Part shown: positions 38,132 through 49,411 of the stretch, in pieces
Position numbering within the stretch: the stretch's first letter is position 1
How the letters are laid out: the number at the start of each line of letters is the position of its first letter
Origin: Epiperipatus broadwayi
Lineage: Eukaryota > Onychophora > Udeonychophora > Euonychophora > Peripatidae
Length of the DNA: 64,000 nucleotides
Assembly (NCBI GenBank): GCA_028023455.1
Contig: JAQFVV010006216.1
Span: 800,445 to 864,444 of the forward strand
Direction of reading: 5' to 3'
Notes under the pieces: model-generated
Told to the model about the DNA's origin: nothing
The model's input: only the letters and a program-made list of their open reading frames with translations
Database searches by the model: none
Position numbers and translations under genes: made by a program

Positions 38132-38614
38132 TTAATATGACTTGTTTGCTGGTTTTGTCTTCTGACACATTTTGCATGAGCTTACTGTTCTGGTGCCCTG
38201 TGCTCTCATATTCGGCCAATGGAACCATGTCCTCAATAAGCCTTCCACTTTATTTACACCATAGTGCCCATACAAATGATGGGTGTACTCAATAAGTCCT
38301 TCCTGTAAACTTTCTGGTATAATCATTTTACACTGATCCTTTTGTGGGTCAGTGATATACCATAGTATCCCTTCTTTCAGGCAGTATCTCTTACCAGCGT
38401 TAGTGTCTGCTGTTCCTCCCACTTCATCTTTGTCTTCTAGTTGGTCAATAATTTTCTTGTAGGTAGGGCTTTGCCATTGTACCTTTCCTAAGTGTCTCAA
38501 TACTTCTACTACAGTGTCTGTTTCTAATTCTACACTTGCCAAACAGATATCTTCCATCTGCAAATGGTCCTGGGTATCAGGAACAATATTCTGGCTCAAT
38601 GTGTCAGATACCAC
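38132..38614 (-). pseudogene. Gypsy RNase H tail and integrase HHCC zinc domain
   Basis: A 160-codon frame. The start MVSDTLSQ corresponds to the end of RNase H (the usual V.DALSR). An acidic linker follows (YKKIIDQLEDKDE), then KEGILWYI. The zinc-binding domain is YTHHLYGHYGVNKVEGLLR with WFHWPNM, then CKMCQKTK: two His followed by CxxC. This domain folds the integrase N-terminus around zinc. The frame ends at a stop just after KTKPANKSY, where an intact element would run on into the catalytic core. Confidence 0.85.
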
Positions 38615-38674
38615 ATTTTCAGTGCCGTTACAATACTGGATGGAATAATTGAACTCCTGGAGATAAAGGCTCCA

Positions 38675-39148
38675 TCAGATTAGCCTACTATTTGTTAAAT
38701 AACTGTGATTTAAGAATTCCAGGCTCATATGATCTGTCCTAACAATTGTTTCCAATCCTATCAAGAATTGGTGGAACTTCTGAAATGCCCACACCACAGC
38801 CAAAGCCTCTTTCTCTGTTACACAGTAATTAATCTCTGTACCTCTCAATGGTCTGCTGACAAAATAAATTATGCCCAAGGTACCATACTCTTGAGCTTGC
38901 ATAAGAGCTGCACTTAACCCATACCCACTACTGTCTACCTGAACAATAAACGGTTTCCTTAGATCAGGGTAAACCATCATCACTTGGCTAAGGAATTTCT
39001 CTTTAATAACCCTAAAATTGGTCTTGTGCTCTTCCATCCATTTCCATGATGTTCCCTTATGTAATAATTGCAGCAGAGGCTCCATGTCTGAAGCAAAGTT
39101 TTTGTAAAATTTATTGTAGAAACTACACAGCCCCAAAAATGATCTCAC
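38675..39148 (-). pseudogene. Gypsy RT connection and RNase H domain
   Basis: RSFLGLCSFYNKFYKNFAS is the typical start after the RT thumb. The RNase H core follows, with acidic residues at IVQVDSSGYGLSAALMQ (Asp), TEKEALAVVWAF (Glu) and TDHMSLEFL (Asp). The enzyme removes template RNA during reverse transcription. The remaining acidic site lies beyond the stop. The segment is out of frame with the RT to the right, broken between about 39150 and 39224. Confidence 0.85.
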
Positions 39149-39223
39149 CTGTTTTGGTGTTCGAGGGGCTGGAAAATCTCATATTGCCTGGATATGTCTA
39201 GGTGTGGTCTGATTCCATTAGCA

Positions 39224-39541
39224 TTAATTAAGTGCTCTAAGAAATTTCACTTCTTCCACTGCTAAACAGCTTTTTTGTAAATTAATGTGAATATCCTTCA
39301 TATTGCACTCTTGTAGAAACAACTTGAGGTGTTGTAAGTGCTCCTGAGAGTTATTGGATGCAATAATCACATCATCCATGTAGATAGTGATTAACTTTTT
39401 GATCTCAGGGGACGGCACACCGTCAAGACATTTTAGCAGGCTTGCTCCACTATTCTTGAGACCAAAAGGCATTCTGTTAAATTGGTACGATATACCATTA
39501 AATCGAAATGCTGTGTGCTTCTGGTCAACAGGGTGTAACAT
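39224..39541 (-). pseudogene. Gypsy RT palm with YMDD
   Basis: Contains DQKHTAFRFNGISYQFNRMP with FGLKNSGAS (the RMPFGL motif), then ITIYMDDVIIAS, the catalytic YxDD box, and HLKLFLQECNMKDIHIN with KFL, the start of the thumb. An in-frame TAG (plus-strand CTA at 39545-39547) lies just upstream, at a position where gypsy RTs usually have Gln in the GYHQI-type motif. This is consistent with a single C-to-T change of CAG. Confidence 0.9.
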
Positions 39542-39547
39542 AATCTA

Positions 39548-39812
39548 TAAATAGCTGGCAGTCAGATCTAACATGGAAAATATCTTTTTTCCCTGGAATT
39601 TATTTACCAACTCATTAATTGGAGGTGGAACATTTTGATCTGGCCATGTAATATTGTTCAATTGCCTGGCATCCAAACACAGTCTTATGGCTCCATCTTT
39701 TTTTTACAATCACCAATGGGTTATTATATGATGATGAATCCTTAGTGATAATATCCCACTCCTCCATTTTAGCTAATTCTCTCTCTACCTCAGCTCTATA
39801 TTGGTGTGGCAT
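39548..39812 (-). pseudogene. Gypsy RT fingers, frameshifted
   Basis: MPHQYRAEVERELAKMEEWD, then IITKDSSSYNNPLVIVKK, is the N-terminal RT fingers motif. At about 39698-39706 a run of A (minus strand) shifts the frame. The continuing RT sequence (LCLDARQLN, INELVNKFQG, FSMLDL) is readable in the next frame down to 39548. The first catalytic Asp is in FSMLDL. A one-base homopolymer change could be real decay or a sequencing error. Confidence 0.85.
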
Positions 39813-40504
39813 GGGTATGATCTTGCCTGGTATGGTGTACTGTCAGTGACCTTGATCCTGTGCTCATACCCTTTAATAACCCTGGGTTTATCTGAAAAAT
39901 TTGATTTATATTCAATTAGAACTTCTTTTAGGTCCTCTTTCCTTCCTTCCCTCACTTCATTTATTATCTCATCAATACGTGCCTCTATTGAAGGCTGTTC
40001 TATCTCAACCTCCATATTACATACATTTTTCTGGTTCATTCTCATCTGTGACCCAAACTCCACTTCTTCCCCATCGCAGATAATCTTTTTATCTTTATAA
40101 TTGATCACACACCCAGTTTTGTGCATAAAATCGGACCCCAATATGGCTTTATGTACCAACCCTTTTAGAATTAATAGCATGTGAGGCATAACTTTATCCC
40201 CTATTTTAATTTGCACCCAAACTTGTTTTGAGCCCAATTGTGCCTTTTTGTTATTTGCCAATGTTATTTGTGTGCTTTTCACTGGTAGAGTTGGTACCTC
40301 TATGTGTTGGCTCCACATGCATTCAGATGTTGTTTCCGACATTACTGATATCTGGCTGCCAGAATCCCACAATGTCTCTACCTTGACATCATTAATTTGC
40401 AAAACAACCTTTGAGCATTTTTTAGATGTGTACTTAATCAATTCACCATCCCACTCACAAATAAGATTATCTATCCTCTTTTCTTCTGTTGTTCTACTGA
40501 TCAC
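39785..40504 (-). pseudogene. Gypsy aspartic protease and linker to RT
   Basis: The 239-codon frame carries VETLWDSGSQISVMSE, the retropepsin active site (D-S-G in place of the usual D-T/S-G), and HKAILGSDFMHKTG, matching the second conserved protease strand (ILG.DFL). A linker follows (IDEIINEVREGRKEDLKEVL), then SNFSDKPRVIKGYEHRI, the usual lead-in to RT. The protease cleaves the Gag-Pol polyprotein. It runs into the RT fingers in an overlapping frame near 39800 and begins two bases after the gag stub stop, in another frame. Confidence 0.85.
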
Positions 40505-40505
40505 T

Positions 40506-40718
40506 TTATTTCTTCTCTTTTTCCTCCTTTTTTTTTACTGGTTCTTTTATTTCTTCTTTTAATTCTCTGACCATCTCTGCCATTTCTTTCTTTATATCTT
40601 CTTTGAATTCCATCATACATTCGTATAATAGTTTTCTTATTAAGGGTTCCATGCCCTCTTTTAATTCTTTCTCGCCTTCTGCCATATTTTGTATATTTTT
40701 ATTACTTCTCAATTTCAT
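40506..40718 (-). pseudogene. Gag stub, charged coiled-coil-like
   Basis: A 70-codon frame from about 40718: MKLRSNKNIQNMAEGEKELK, then MEFKEDIKKEMAEMVREL and a Lys/Glu-rich end. It resembles only the first, charged part of some gypsy Gag proteins. No capsid fold or CCHC zinc knuckle lies between here and the protease, so most of gag is missing, either deleted in this copy or absent in this lineage. The gag-to-protease junction is a frame change within a few bases. Confidence 0.55.
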
Positions 40719-41116
40719 ATATGGCCGTGTTGCTTATTTTTGCTACAGTAAACAAAATCTTAACTTTATCAATTGTTACGATATAAATTCAATATATTTT
40801 GCTTTGTTAATAAATTCATTCACTGACACCCCTCTCTTTTATCACCCTATAATCTCCCATCCCTCTCTACCTTTACTGTCATTACTAGCCTTTGATCGAT
40901 TTTATTTACTATTTAATTTATCCACTATTATTTTGTTTCAATATAAACTTATTTAAAATCTTATATTCTTAAAAAAAAACTTTCATAATCGTATGCAATA
41001 ACTTTTTAGACTTGCGCACTATTTGTGGTCATATTTATTTTCCAGCTACGGACATTAAATTCTCAATTTTATGCCATTTTTAAATTTTCTCAGGTCATGT
41101 TTTTTTTTTTTGTAAG

Positions 41117-41134
41117 CCCGAGTTGGGCAAGCCA
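41117..41134 (-). other. Primer-binding site
   Basis: One base inside the 5' LTR (right copy) the minus strand reads TGGCTTGCCCAACTCGGG, which begins with TGG as required to pair with a tRNA 3'-CCA end. Its complement GCCCGAGTTGGGCAAGCCA looks like a tRNA T-arm/acceptor 3' end. I do not assign the tRNA species. Confidence 0.7.
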
Positions 41135-41135
41135 T

Positions 41136-42592
41136 TGTAACATTTTCCATATTTCTAGGCCTCTATATGCATTATAAATGTGTGAGTTGATCAAGTTATG
41201 TAAAAGAAAAATAAATGTTCATTTATTTCATTTAAAAAAAAGAACGTTTCATTATTATTCTAAAAACATAACTACCTTTCCTGATCAGCTCAGCCTAGAA
41301 TTATTACCGAGTACAATTGTGAACTGGATCAGTTTTTAATTTCTACATGAGGATGCCAGAGTCATTAGACCCACTGAGCCTGCATCGAACATATTGTAAC
41401 TCGTAAAGTAATAATTATACGACCTGGATTAAAATTCCTGTTAAGTAGAAGATATTCCCCTTTGACTTAATTTAAAAAAATAAATCTATTTAGCAAAGGT
41501 AATTTGTATACTAATTTGAATTTAAATAACTAAATATAAAACTTAAATATCATAACATTAATTTTATACACATACAATGAAAGTTAAGCTAATAATAAAG
41601 ATTTATTCTAGCCCATCAAACATTTAATATTTAAGATTAAATATTGGAAAGTATTGTGCATATGAATTTAATAATTTGATTCAAATATAGAAGTAATCAC
41701 TAGTTGGTGTCTTATTTTTCCATGGTAACAGTTTAGTTCACTTCTCAGTTTGCAAATCTTTCGATCCAAAAAAATTATGGGATAACATTTCATTCAACTC
41801 TCTATTCATAAAACTTTATGTAAAAGTTATGGCCATTAACTTACTGGTAAGTTGATATTTAAATAGGTCATTGATCCTCCGACATCCAATTCAGTCAGTG
41901 GGTAGTCCACAGTAGTTGTTTTTTTTTAGTTTCACTTCTTCCAAATCTTCGATCAAATTTAGGTAGAGCCAGACGATGATCTAGGTGACTTTTCTCGAGA
42001 GACAGTGTCAGCAAATGATAGAGTTCTACTCACTCATGGTGAGTGATTTCAGTTCGTATCTAAGTGGACACATTTTATTAATTTTTTTTTGTATAAAAAA
42101 AAATACGAGGCACTTCAAATTGCTCAACACTCTCTGGAACAACAAGACAAAAGACACTTTTCAAATCTGTCAGCTCCTTTTATATTCCTAGATTCTTTTT
42201 AGAAGTTCTGCGCATATTCCTTTTTACCTTTTGTTCTATTTTATAAACTTCTACATTATTCTCCTTTTTTTTATTACAAAGTCTGTTTTCTCGTTAAGAA
42301 TTTCTGCCATTTTTAATTACTATCAGAAAGTCAAACTTTCTGATAGCAATATTTTACCTTTGGAATTTTCTTTCACTATTTGAATCAATTATTCAGTATG
42401 CACTTTCCAACATTGAATTTATTTTAGTTAACTTATATTTAAAAAAAGAAAAATTAAACTTTCACTGTATGTTTTTCTTAAAACAACATTATATTACAAA
42501 AAAAAATTAAGGATCGGGGTCTCTCTTTTTTTATTTAAATGATACACAATATTAAATAGTAATATGTACCATATATATAAATAAATGACACA
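41136..42592 (-). repeat. 5' LTR of gypsy element
   Basis: Direct repeat of 35741-37209. Left edge TGTAACATTTTC, right edge AATGACACA. In element orientation it is the promoter-bearing LTR. Flanking bases are TA-rich on both sides. Confidence 0.95.
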
Positions 42593-42743
42593 ATATATAA
42601 CTGATAAAGAAATAAATATGACTTTGAAGTTATGTCAGTCGTAAAAATAATATTAATATTCCAATTTATAAAAATAACTTCTCTTTTGCAGTAATTATTA
42701 ATGTTGTTGCTAAACAAAAAAGATTATTGGTAGCAAAGATGCA

Positions 42744-42793
<50 letters not shown>

Positions 42794-44673
42794 CTTTATT
42801 GATTGACTCAAGGCACTTGATTCAATTAATTTAATAAATTTGTGGCAGAATTTCAGCAATTTATAACTTGTCTGGTAATCAATTTGAGAATATGAGTGAA
42901 TTTAAATATCTTGATCAGTTTTAGATATAAAGGCAGACTTAAATGCTGAAATGCTGCTATTAAATTTAACAAGTTATAAAATAAGGTGTTTCATGCTTAT
43001 ATAATTACAAATGTAGTCATGTGACATCTGACTTGATTTTTTTTTTCTAATATATAATTACAACCAAGTGAGGCATGAACCTTTATTGACTTGGTATAAA
43101 GATATTAGAAAACATACATTTTCAATTAAGATTTTCCTTAAAATTCAAAAAATACACCATGGATGAGGCAATATCATATGACAGATCAAACATATTACCA
43201 TATAAAAAAATCATATATTACTATGAAAACTATTCTTTTTTACCAATTGTGTCACATATGATACAGCTCGATGATAAAGTAGTAGACTCAAAAATAAAAG
43301 GTCACTGGATTAATTTCAGTTGATTTAAACCAAAAAATATATTTGAAGAGATTCATTATTAACACATCCAGAAATAACTCATCTTGTGATCTTGTGATCA
43401 TATTTTCCAAATCTTGTGCAATAACATTAAACAAAAATGTATCTACTAATTTTATATTACAATGAAAGAGATTTATGCCCCAATTTCAAATAACAAATTT
43501 GGCAAAAAAATATTCCTTTTCCAATTCTGAGCACAAATTTCCAATAAATATATTCATTTATTTAAAAAGCAGTGTATTTTCCTTCTATTTTTTTTATTAA
43601 AAGTATTTTAAAGAATAAAAAATTAGCTCAAATAACGTTTTATTCTGAAAATATTTATTTTCTTTGACACATTCTGGTTTAATAAATTTATATTTCAACG
43701 TTTTGATTTACAAAAAGATCATTATAGAAATCATAATAAAAAGTTAAATAACTTTTGATCTTATATGAAAATAAGCAATAATAAAAAAAATAAAAAAGTT
43801 TATAAATTTTATATAAATATGTTTTGAAAGCATATACCAAATATAAAATTTCTTCATCTCACTAATTCAATAAAATGTGAAAGTAATTCCAAGATGTAAT
43901 TCAATATGACCTAAATCATACAAAATAATTTCAAGACCAATTTTTTCTTATTTCATTTTATATAGATTACAAGCTAATAATTACAGTATTCTAGGTTTCT
44001 AATTAAATGTATCAAATAGTATTTCCTAAACAATGTTTTAATTTCGATAAATATAAAAAAAAAAAACTAAGTTAGCCTTGGGGAAATAAAATGAATTTAA
44101 TATAATTTTACTATTACGGCCTTTTAATTGGAAAGGATTAAATTCCCTCAAATTTTATTTGCAAACTTTTACAAAAAATATGTATTTGCAAACAAATGCA
44201 CTCATAAACATGCACACATTCTTATATATACACACAAATTATCTCAGAATTGTAAACAACAAAAGAATGTGGAAAACGAAATGTAAATATTTAAAAGAAA
44301 TAAATAGATTGATGGATGAACTTAACAATTGGGGTCATTGTAAAATTGTTAAGAACAACAAAATTTAGGAGCAAAAGACTGAGATGATATAAAAAACTTG
44401 TCTTTTGGCACATAATTAAAGATGATTACACTCTCATTAAATACAATATATAAATACAGGTTTATGGGTTTCATGATGACTATAAAAGTCATTTATTTTT
44501 TATAAATAGTCCCATCATCTTTATAATATTATGAATAATTAGTTCAGTAAGTAAAATTACTTAATGAAAAATAAATATTTTTTGAATTGAATACCAAAGG
44601 CACAGAATGGAAAAAGGCTTGTAGTGACCAAATGAGATAAAACTAGGTGAGTAACGTTTGTTTATGAATTTTA
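42593..44673. other. AT-rich intergenic DNA with long (TA)n
   Basis: A TA microsatellite lies at about 42747-42792. No coding remnants are seen apart from the tRNA-like patch at 43263-43335. Confidence 0.55.
43263..43335 (+). tRNA. Possible tRNA-like relic
   Basis: CAGCTCGATGATAAAGTAGT resembles a degraded D arm / A box. The later CACTGGATTAATTTCAGTTG resembles a T arm (ACTG pairs with CAGT). Spacing is about right for a tRNA, but the B box is weak and no acceptor stem pairs. Perhaps a SINE fragment. Confidence 0.3.
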
Positions 44674-44750
44674 ATTCAAGCACGAGTGTGTGTGCGGTGC
44701 AACTGTTCCCAAAAGCTATTAATATAAAATAGATAACTAAAAATAATAAA

Positions 44751-44793
44751 CTAGCTGAGCGCTTTCAAAGGATCTTGCCTTCATAATCATAGC
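44751..44793 (-). ncRNA. Hammerhead-like motif, left arm
   Basis: Minus-strand twin of the 45541-45580 motif: ATTATGAAGGCAAGATCCTT then TGAAAGCGCTCAGC. It is unchanged relative to the right arm over this stretch. Confidence 0.4.
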
Positions 44794-45108
44794 TTGCTAA
44801 TACATTTAATGATATGCAAATATGCTAATTCCATTTCTTCGATAAAGCATAGCACATGTCCTTCCTATTTATGGCATCATTGTCTCATGCGATGAATAAG
44901 GCCTCTTTGATTTTTCTTTTGAGGTCATGTCTTTCTCTACACACGATTGTGGGATTGTCTGGAATGCACTCATAGTGACTTGTACTCTGGTGCTGATAGA
45001 AAACTGAATAGGTAGAAGCATCATTGTGAGCTCTATTGTATGAATATTTATGTTGTGCTAATCATGTGGACAAAGATGCTCTGCTTTCCCATAATATGTG
45101 CCTTTACA

Positions 45109-45507
45109 GATATCAGCTTTATTTTCGAAGTCCTCCAAATTCTAACAATTTAATTAATAACACTAAAGACCAAACTCCACTTTTACAGACTCACCACATA
45201 GTATATAATATCGCATGTTCCAACAATAATTGTAAAGGCACATATTATGAGGAAAGCAGAGCATCTTTGTCCACACAATTAGTACAACATAAATATTCAT
45301 ACAATAGAGCTAGCAATGATCATTCTACCTATTCAGTTTTCTATCAGCACAAGTCACCATGAGTGCATTCCAGACAATCCCATAATCGTGTGTAGAGAAA
45401 GACATGACCTCAAAAGAAAAATCAAAGATGCCTTATTCATCACACGAGACAATGATGCCATAAATAGGAAAAACACGTGCTATGCTTTATCGAAGAAATG
45501 GAATTAG
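45109..45507 (+). pseudogene. PLE linker and GIY-YIG relic (right copy)
   Basis: YQLYFRSPPNSNNLINNTKD is the PLE linker before the nuclease. HHIVYNIACSNNNCKGTYYE is a worn GIY-YIG motif (GIY became IVY; the YIG Gly is lost). A frameshift near 45345 leads to DNPIIVCRERHDLKRKIKDA, then LFITRDNDAINRKNTC, the C-terminal part of the nuclease. The element's RT is absent. In an active PLE this nuclease primes reverse transcription at the target; here the motif loss and frameshift make it dead. Confidence 0.8.
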
Positions 45508-45540
45508 CATATTTGCATATCATTAAATGTATTAGTAAGC

Positions 45541-45580
45541 TATGATTATGAAGGCAAGATCCTTTGAAAGCGCTCAGCTA
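45541..45580 (+). ncRNA. Hammerhead-like motif, right arm
   Basis: ATTATGA, stem AAGG-CAAGAT-CCTT, then TGAAAGCGCTCAGCTAG. Compared with the 1.5-kb relative (stem AAAGC/GCTTT), both sides of the stem differ but still pair. The CUGAUGA box matches at five of seven sites (ATTATGA). Confidence 0.4.
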
Positions 45581-45658
45581 GTTTATTATTTTTAGTTATC
45601 TATTTTATATTAATAGCTTTTGGGAACAGTTGCGCCACACATGCACTCATGCTTGAAT

Positions 45659-46785
45659 ACATATACTTCCCAAAAGTAAAAAATTATTTGACTTAAAAAT
45701 TTTAAATAAAATTTAATTATGACAAATTTTATACATTTTTAGCAGTGCAGAGTCACTCAAATAAAATTTTATGGAATGAAACAAAACAATCAATTTATAA
45801 TTTATATAATACACGTGTATGTAAAATAAATATTTACAAGTTTACTTGTCTCTTAGTTCTAATCTATATGTATTTGTCCATTGATGCTGCAGAACTAAAT
45901 ATTTCTTTTATCTTCTTATGCAATTTTCAAAAACTTTTTACAACTAAAATTAATTACTATCACTCTCTGTGACATAATTATTTCTAAGTTATTTTAGTTT
46001 CCTTGATCAGTTCATTTATAGTTCATCAATGGAAAAAAATCTTTTTAGAATATTGACAATTGAGCCTGGAATGCTTAGAATAAAGCTTAAGATCTTATTA
46101 AGATTTAGTGTATTAATTTGTTTTTTGTTTTTTAATTTGCAGAAAATATTGATCCCAACTTTGTTCTATATCTAATGTTTTTAGAATATTTACAATACAT
46201 ATTGTGCAAGAAAATATCTGATGAAAAAAATTAGTATTTAAATTTAAGGATAAGAATTTAATGAATAGGATTCATGTTCCATAACTTAAAATTCTCAGTA
46301 GTGTACTTATACAAGCAATAATAAAAATTAGCAAAATCATCCTTACCATGAGTGAATTTATCCAGTTCACAAATTTTTGATTGCCAGTTCTAAATAAAAT
46401 ATGTTTTCTAACCTCTTTGAAATTTTATCATCTAAACTTTGCATTATTTTGTAGTTTCAAGAGTTTTGTCAGATTGAACCAGTATGTAACTACTGTTGGA
46501 AAAAAAAGATATGCCTAAATAACACATTTTTCTTATGGATCTTCATTACTAAAATGTTTTTTAAAAAAATTTTTGAACAAGCATTCCTATTTTAAAATAA
46601 CCATTAATAGATAACTAATTTTATATTACACAATCGATAGCTGATATTAGAGAAAACTAAAGAGTGGGCACATGATGAACAATACTCAACTATTCTGTAA
46701 TGATATAATAAAATCAACTTTTTATTTTATTTTTGGCAATAAACATCACATGATCACCATATAACTGTTATTAAAGCAGAAATAA
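45659..46785. other. AT-rich intergenic DNA
   Basis: No recognisable gene. The 75-codon open frame at 45745-45972 has no known motif. Confidence 0.5.
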
Positions 46786-47181
46786 CCATACAGTATTGCT
46801 ACTCAGTGCAAGACAGAGTAATCAATGGATTCCAGAAGGCTTGAGCGTAAAATCCCTATCTAATGCCTACTCATCCAATATTTCCAGACTAGTTTCTGGA
46901 TTGCAGCCTTAATAGAGCATTGCATCTAGATCTTAGGATCTAATGCAATGCTCCAACATAATTTTGTAATTACGGATAAAATGTGGTTGCTAGAGGGTTG
47001 CATTAGATCCTAAGATCTAGGTGCAGTGCTCTCAGATCCAAGACTCCTCACTGATAAAGGCCACAAACCAGAAATTAATCAGGGGATATTGGATGAGTAG
47101 GTACTAAATGGGGATTTTATGCACAAGCCTTCTGGCATCCATTAATTACTCTGACTTGCACTGAGTGGCAATACTGTATGG
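46786..47181. repeat. ~396-bp inverted repeat (foldback / MITE-like)
   Basis: The outer ends CCATACAGTATTG and CAATACTGTATGG are exact complements. Further inward, GTGCAAGACAGAGTAAT pairs with ATTACTCTGACTTGCAC, CCTACTCATCCAATA with TATTGGATGAGTAGG, and TTGCATCTAGATCTTAGGAT with ATCCTAAGATCTAGGTGCA. A nested hairpin in the left arm (GAGCATTGCAT...ATGCAATGCTC) adds a second fold. No PLE or transposase coding is visible. It is probably a foldback or MITE element; no clear target duplication is seen. Confidence 0.75.
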
Positions 47182-48893
47182 AGAGTTTTGCCTATTTTGT
47201 TTTTGCTGATACCAAAAAGTTTTCATATATATTTTTAAGATATCATCTAATTATTTAGATATATGTACTGAAGAATTATACATATATAATTGGAGCAGTT
47301 TTTTAATCCTCTTGAACTAGTTTAAACACAGAATTATGCTTCACACAATTTACATTTGCATTATCTGCAAAATATGAAGGTAGGTTGTTGACATCTAACT
47401 ATGTATATCAAATGAAGATTTCATAAAATGATATCCAGGAGTCTATTTTTAACATCACTCACAACTAGTGGAAATATATTTCTGTTTATTATGGTTGGAG
47501 GCAATAATTACACAAAAAAAATATTGATTGATCTCTCTGAATTCTCTGAAATATCAATGAACTCTTATATTCATCTTGGTATTCAAACATTATTTATAAT
47601 AGCTTGTGTCTTGATTAACCACAGAATATCTTGTTAATCAAATTGGAATCCTGAAAAATATTCTTCAATAACTTATTTGGATAATTCATACTTCGCTAGT
47701 TGTTGTCTAGTTGCACAATATAAAAAAGTAATGATACCTTATATGCAATATTTTTGAAGTCTTTTCTTCTGTCCCGTTCCCTCCACAATAAGATGTATAA
47801 ATCTGAAATTGCCATCACATTCTTTTTCTTTTGTTGATTTCTTCTGTGGTACAACATGCACAATAAGTTATCTAAAGTTAGGGGAAAATAACTTTCCATA
47901 AATGGAATTTACAATTTGGTAGAAATTTAAAAGCATGAGAATGTACATGTTAAGAAACAAGAAGAAAAATATTACAATCTGGAAATGGATATTTCACTAT
48001 TTATTAGTAAAAGCTAAACTTTCTATCACTTATAATGATAGTTTATATCTAAATGATTTGATGTAAATAATATATAATTTAGATTTCATAATTTTGATCA
48101 TCAGTGAAGTATACAAAAGAAAAATTTAAACACATTTGGTATGAATAATATATAATTTAAATTTTATAATTTTGTTGTTAATAAAAGTGATGGAAAAAAT
48201 GAAAAATCAATATAGGAACTAGAAGAACCATCAAAAAAATAGTTTTAATATAGGAATTCCTGGAAAATAAAGGAGTGTTTGTTAATTTAGATAACATAAG
48301 TTTTCAAAAACCAGTTAGTTTCTTAAGCAGTAAACCATATAATTAAATAAAACAAACATTCTTCAATAAAACAGAGATATAAATACTATTGCATAACTGA
48401 AAAATAAATTTTATCACAATGAGAGAAAGTTTATTTTCTTCTCTTTTATTACTACACCTTATTTTGTGAGCAAATATAAATGTGTGAACAAAAAAACTGT
48501 GCTAAATTTTTTGCTCAATACATGATGAAATAATTTAGCATTAGGATGTTAAAACTATATAATTACTATCAATAATAATTTTGCCATGACAGGATCACTT
48601 TTTAAATTTTATTTTCCAATTATTATTTCACATCACTTGACCTTATTTACAATAAAAGTTCTGGCATGTCTTTATAAACTTATTTATGAATCATTTTCTG
48701 ATTTTTACACACTATTGGTTTAAGGTCAGACTTTTAATAATTTTTTATAATATTTTTCAATTTAGATATTATTAATCACTAGATCAATAAACTTTCCAGA
48801 TGTGCATACCTGTAGTGCCAGATTTTCTTTCCAGTTCTTACAAGGGTAGTCAATGTGACAATATCAATCAGAACAAATGTTGAATATATAACA
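47182..48893. other. AT-rich intergenic DNA
   Basis: No recognised gene or repeat. Open frames at 47428-47637 and 47696-47899 lack motifs. Confidence 0.5.
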
Positions 48894-49120
48894 AAAAATT
48901 GTCATAGCCAATGATATGAAATTGAAGTGGAAGTAACTGCAATTCCTGTAAGCCTTTGCTTAACCAATTGTCAGACAACAATAAACTATGAAATGGAATG
49001 GAATATCATTCATCCATTTCTTATTATATTTTATTGACATTTGACTATAGTTAAGCTTATCCCAATGAGAGTTGCAGTTACTTTTAGTTCAATTTCATAT
49101 TGTAAGCTATGACAATTTAT
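48894..49120. repeat. ~227-bp inverted repeat, MITE-like
   Basis: The left arm (AATTGTCATAGCC...GAAATTGAA...AAGTAACTGCAATT) is complementary to the right arm (GTTGCAGTTACTTTTAG, TTCAATTTCATATTGTAAGC, TATGACAATTTATGG). The arms extend weakly into GCTTAACC / TTAAGC. Part of the same family recurs at 49352-49395 (GACTATTGTTTAAGCATAAC, TTGCAGTTACTTCAA), followed by a short TA palindrome at 49393-49411. Confidence 0.6.
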
Positions 49121-49411
49121 GGTTACATTTACTAAAAAAAATGGTATTTCATTTGGTATTTGGGGGTTGTTAACTTGATCCTTCAAATAATTAAATTGTA
49201 ATTTCAGAGCATTTATGCTGTACATAAATCATATTAAAATAGATTTCAGTCTTTGATTTATAATAACATCAATAACCTAAGTTTAAATATTATCAGAATT
49301 TAAAGATATGGGTGATATCATTCTATTTCTTTTCAGAGTTTATTGATTCTGACTATTGTTTAAGCATAACACAATGTTAATTGCAGTTACTTCAATATAT
49401 ATATATTGAAG

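Larger units (their letters stand above)
35741..42592 (-). mobile_element. Ty3/gypsy LTR retrotransposon, degenerate
   Basis: Two direct repeats of about 1.46 kb (35741-37209 and 41136-42592) bound a 3.9-kb internal part. On the minus strand this encodes, in the gypsy order, a gag stub, protease, RT, RNase H and integrase. Each LTR reads TGTGTCATT...GTTACA or ATTACA in element orientation (5'-TG...CA-3'). A primer-binding site sits one base inside the right (5') LTR. There is no envelope frame between integrase and the 3' LTR. The target is TA-rich, so a target-site duplication cannot be told apart from background. Stops, frameshifts and a shortened gag make this copy defective. LTR differences of a few percent by eye suggest an insertion that is not recent. 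Confidence 0.95.
44674..45658. mobile_element. Head-to-head PLE pair (430-bp inverted arms)
   Basis: The left arm (44674-45108) and right arm (45231-45658) are inverted copies with scattered differences: the ends ATTCAAGCACGAG / ATGCTTGAAT correspond, as do CTGCTTTCCCATAATATGTG / ATATTATGAGGAAAGCAG at the centre. The 122-bp spacer carries only plus-strand PLE coding, so the plus copy is longer and the minus copy is truncated further. Both are 5'-truncated and point outward with their 3' ends. It is the same sequence group as the 1.7-kb relic. No TA tract is present at either end, unlike the other groups. Confidence 0.9.

Noticed and set aside
37391-40718. Gypsy element as an endogenous retrovirus with env
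   Set aside because: No envelope frame lies between the integrase and the 3' LTR; the remaining domains fit an ordinary Ty3/gypsy retrotransposon.
44674-45658. Terminal inverted repeats of a DNA transposon
   Set aside because: The arms themselves contain the PLE coding tail in opposite orientations, with no transposase between them.
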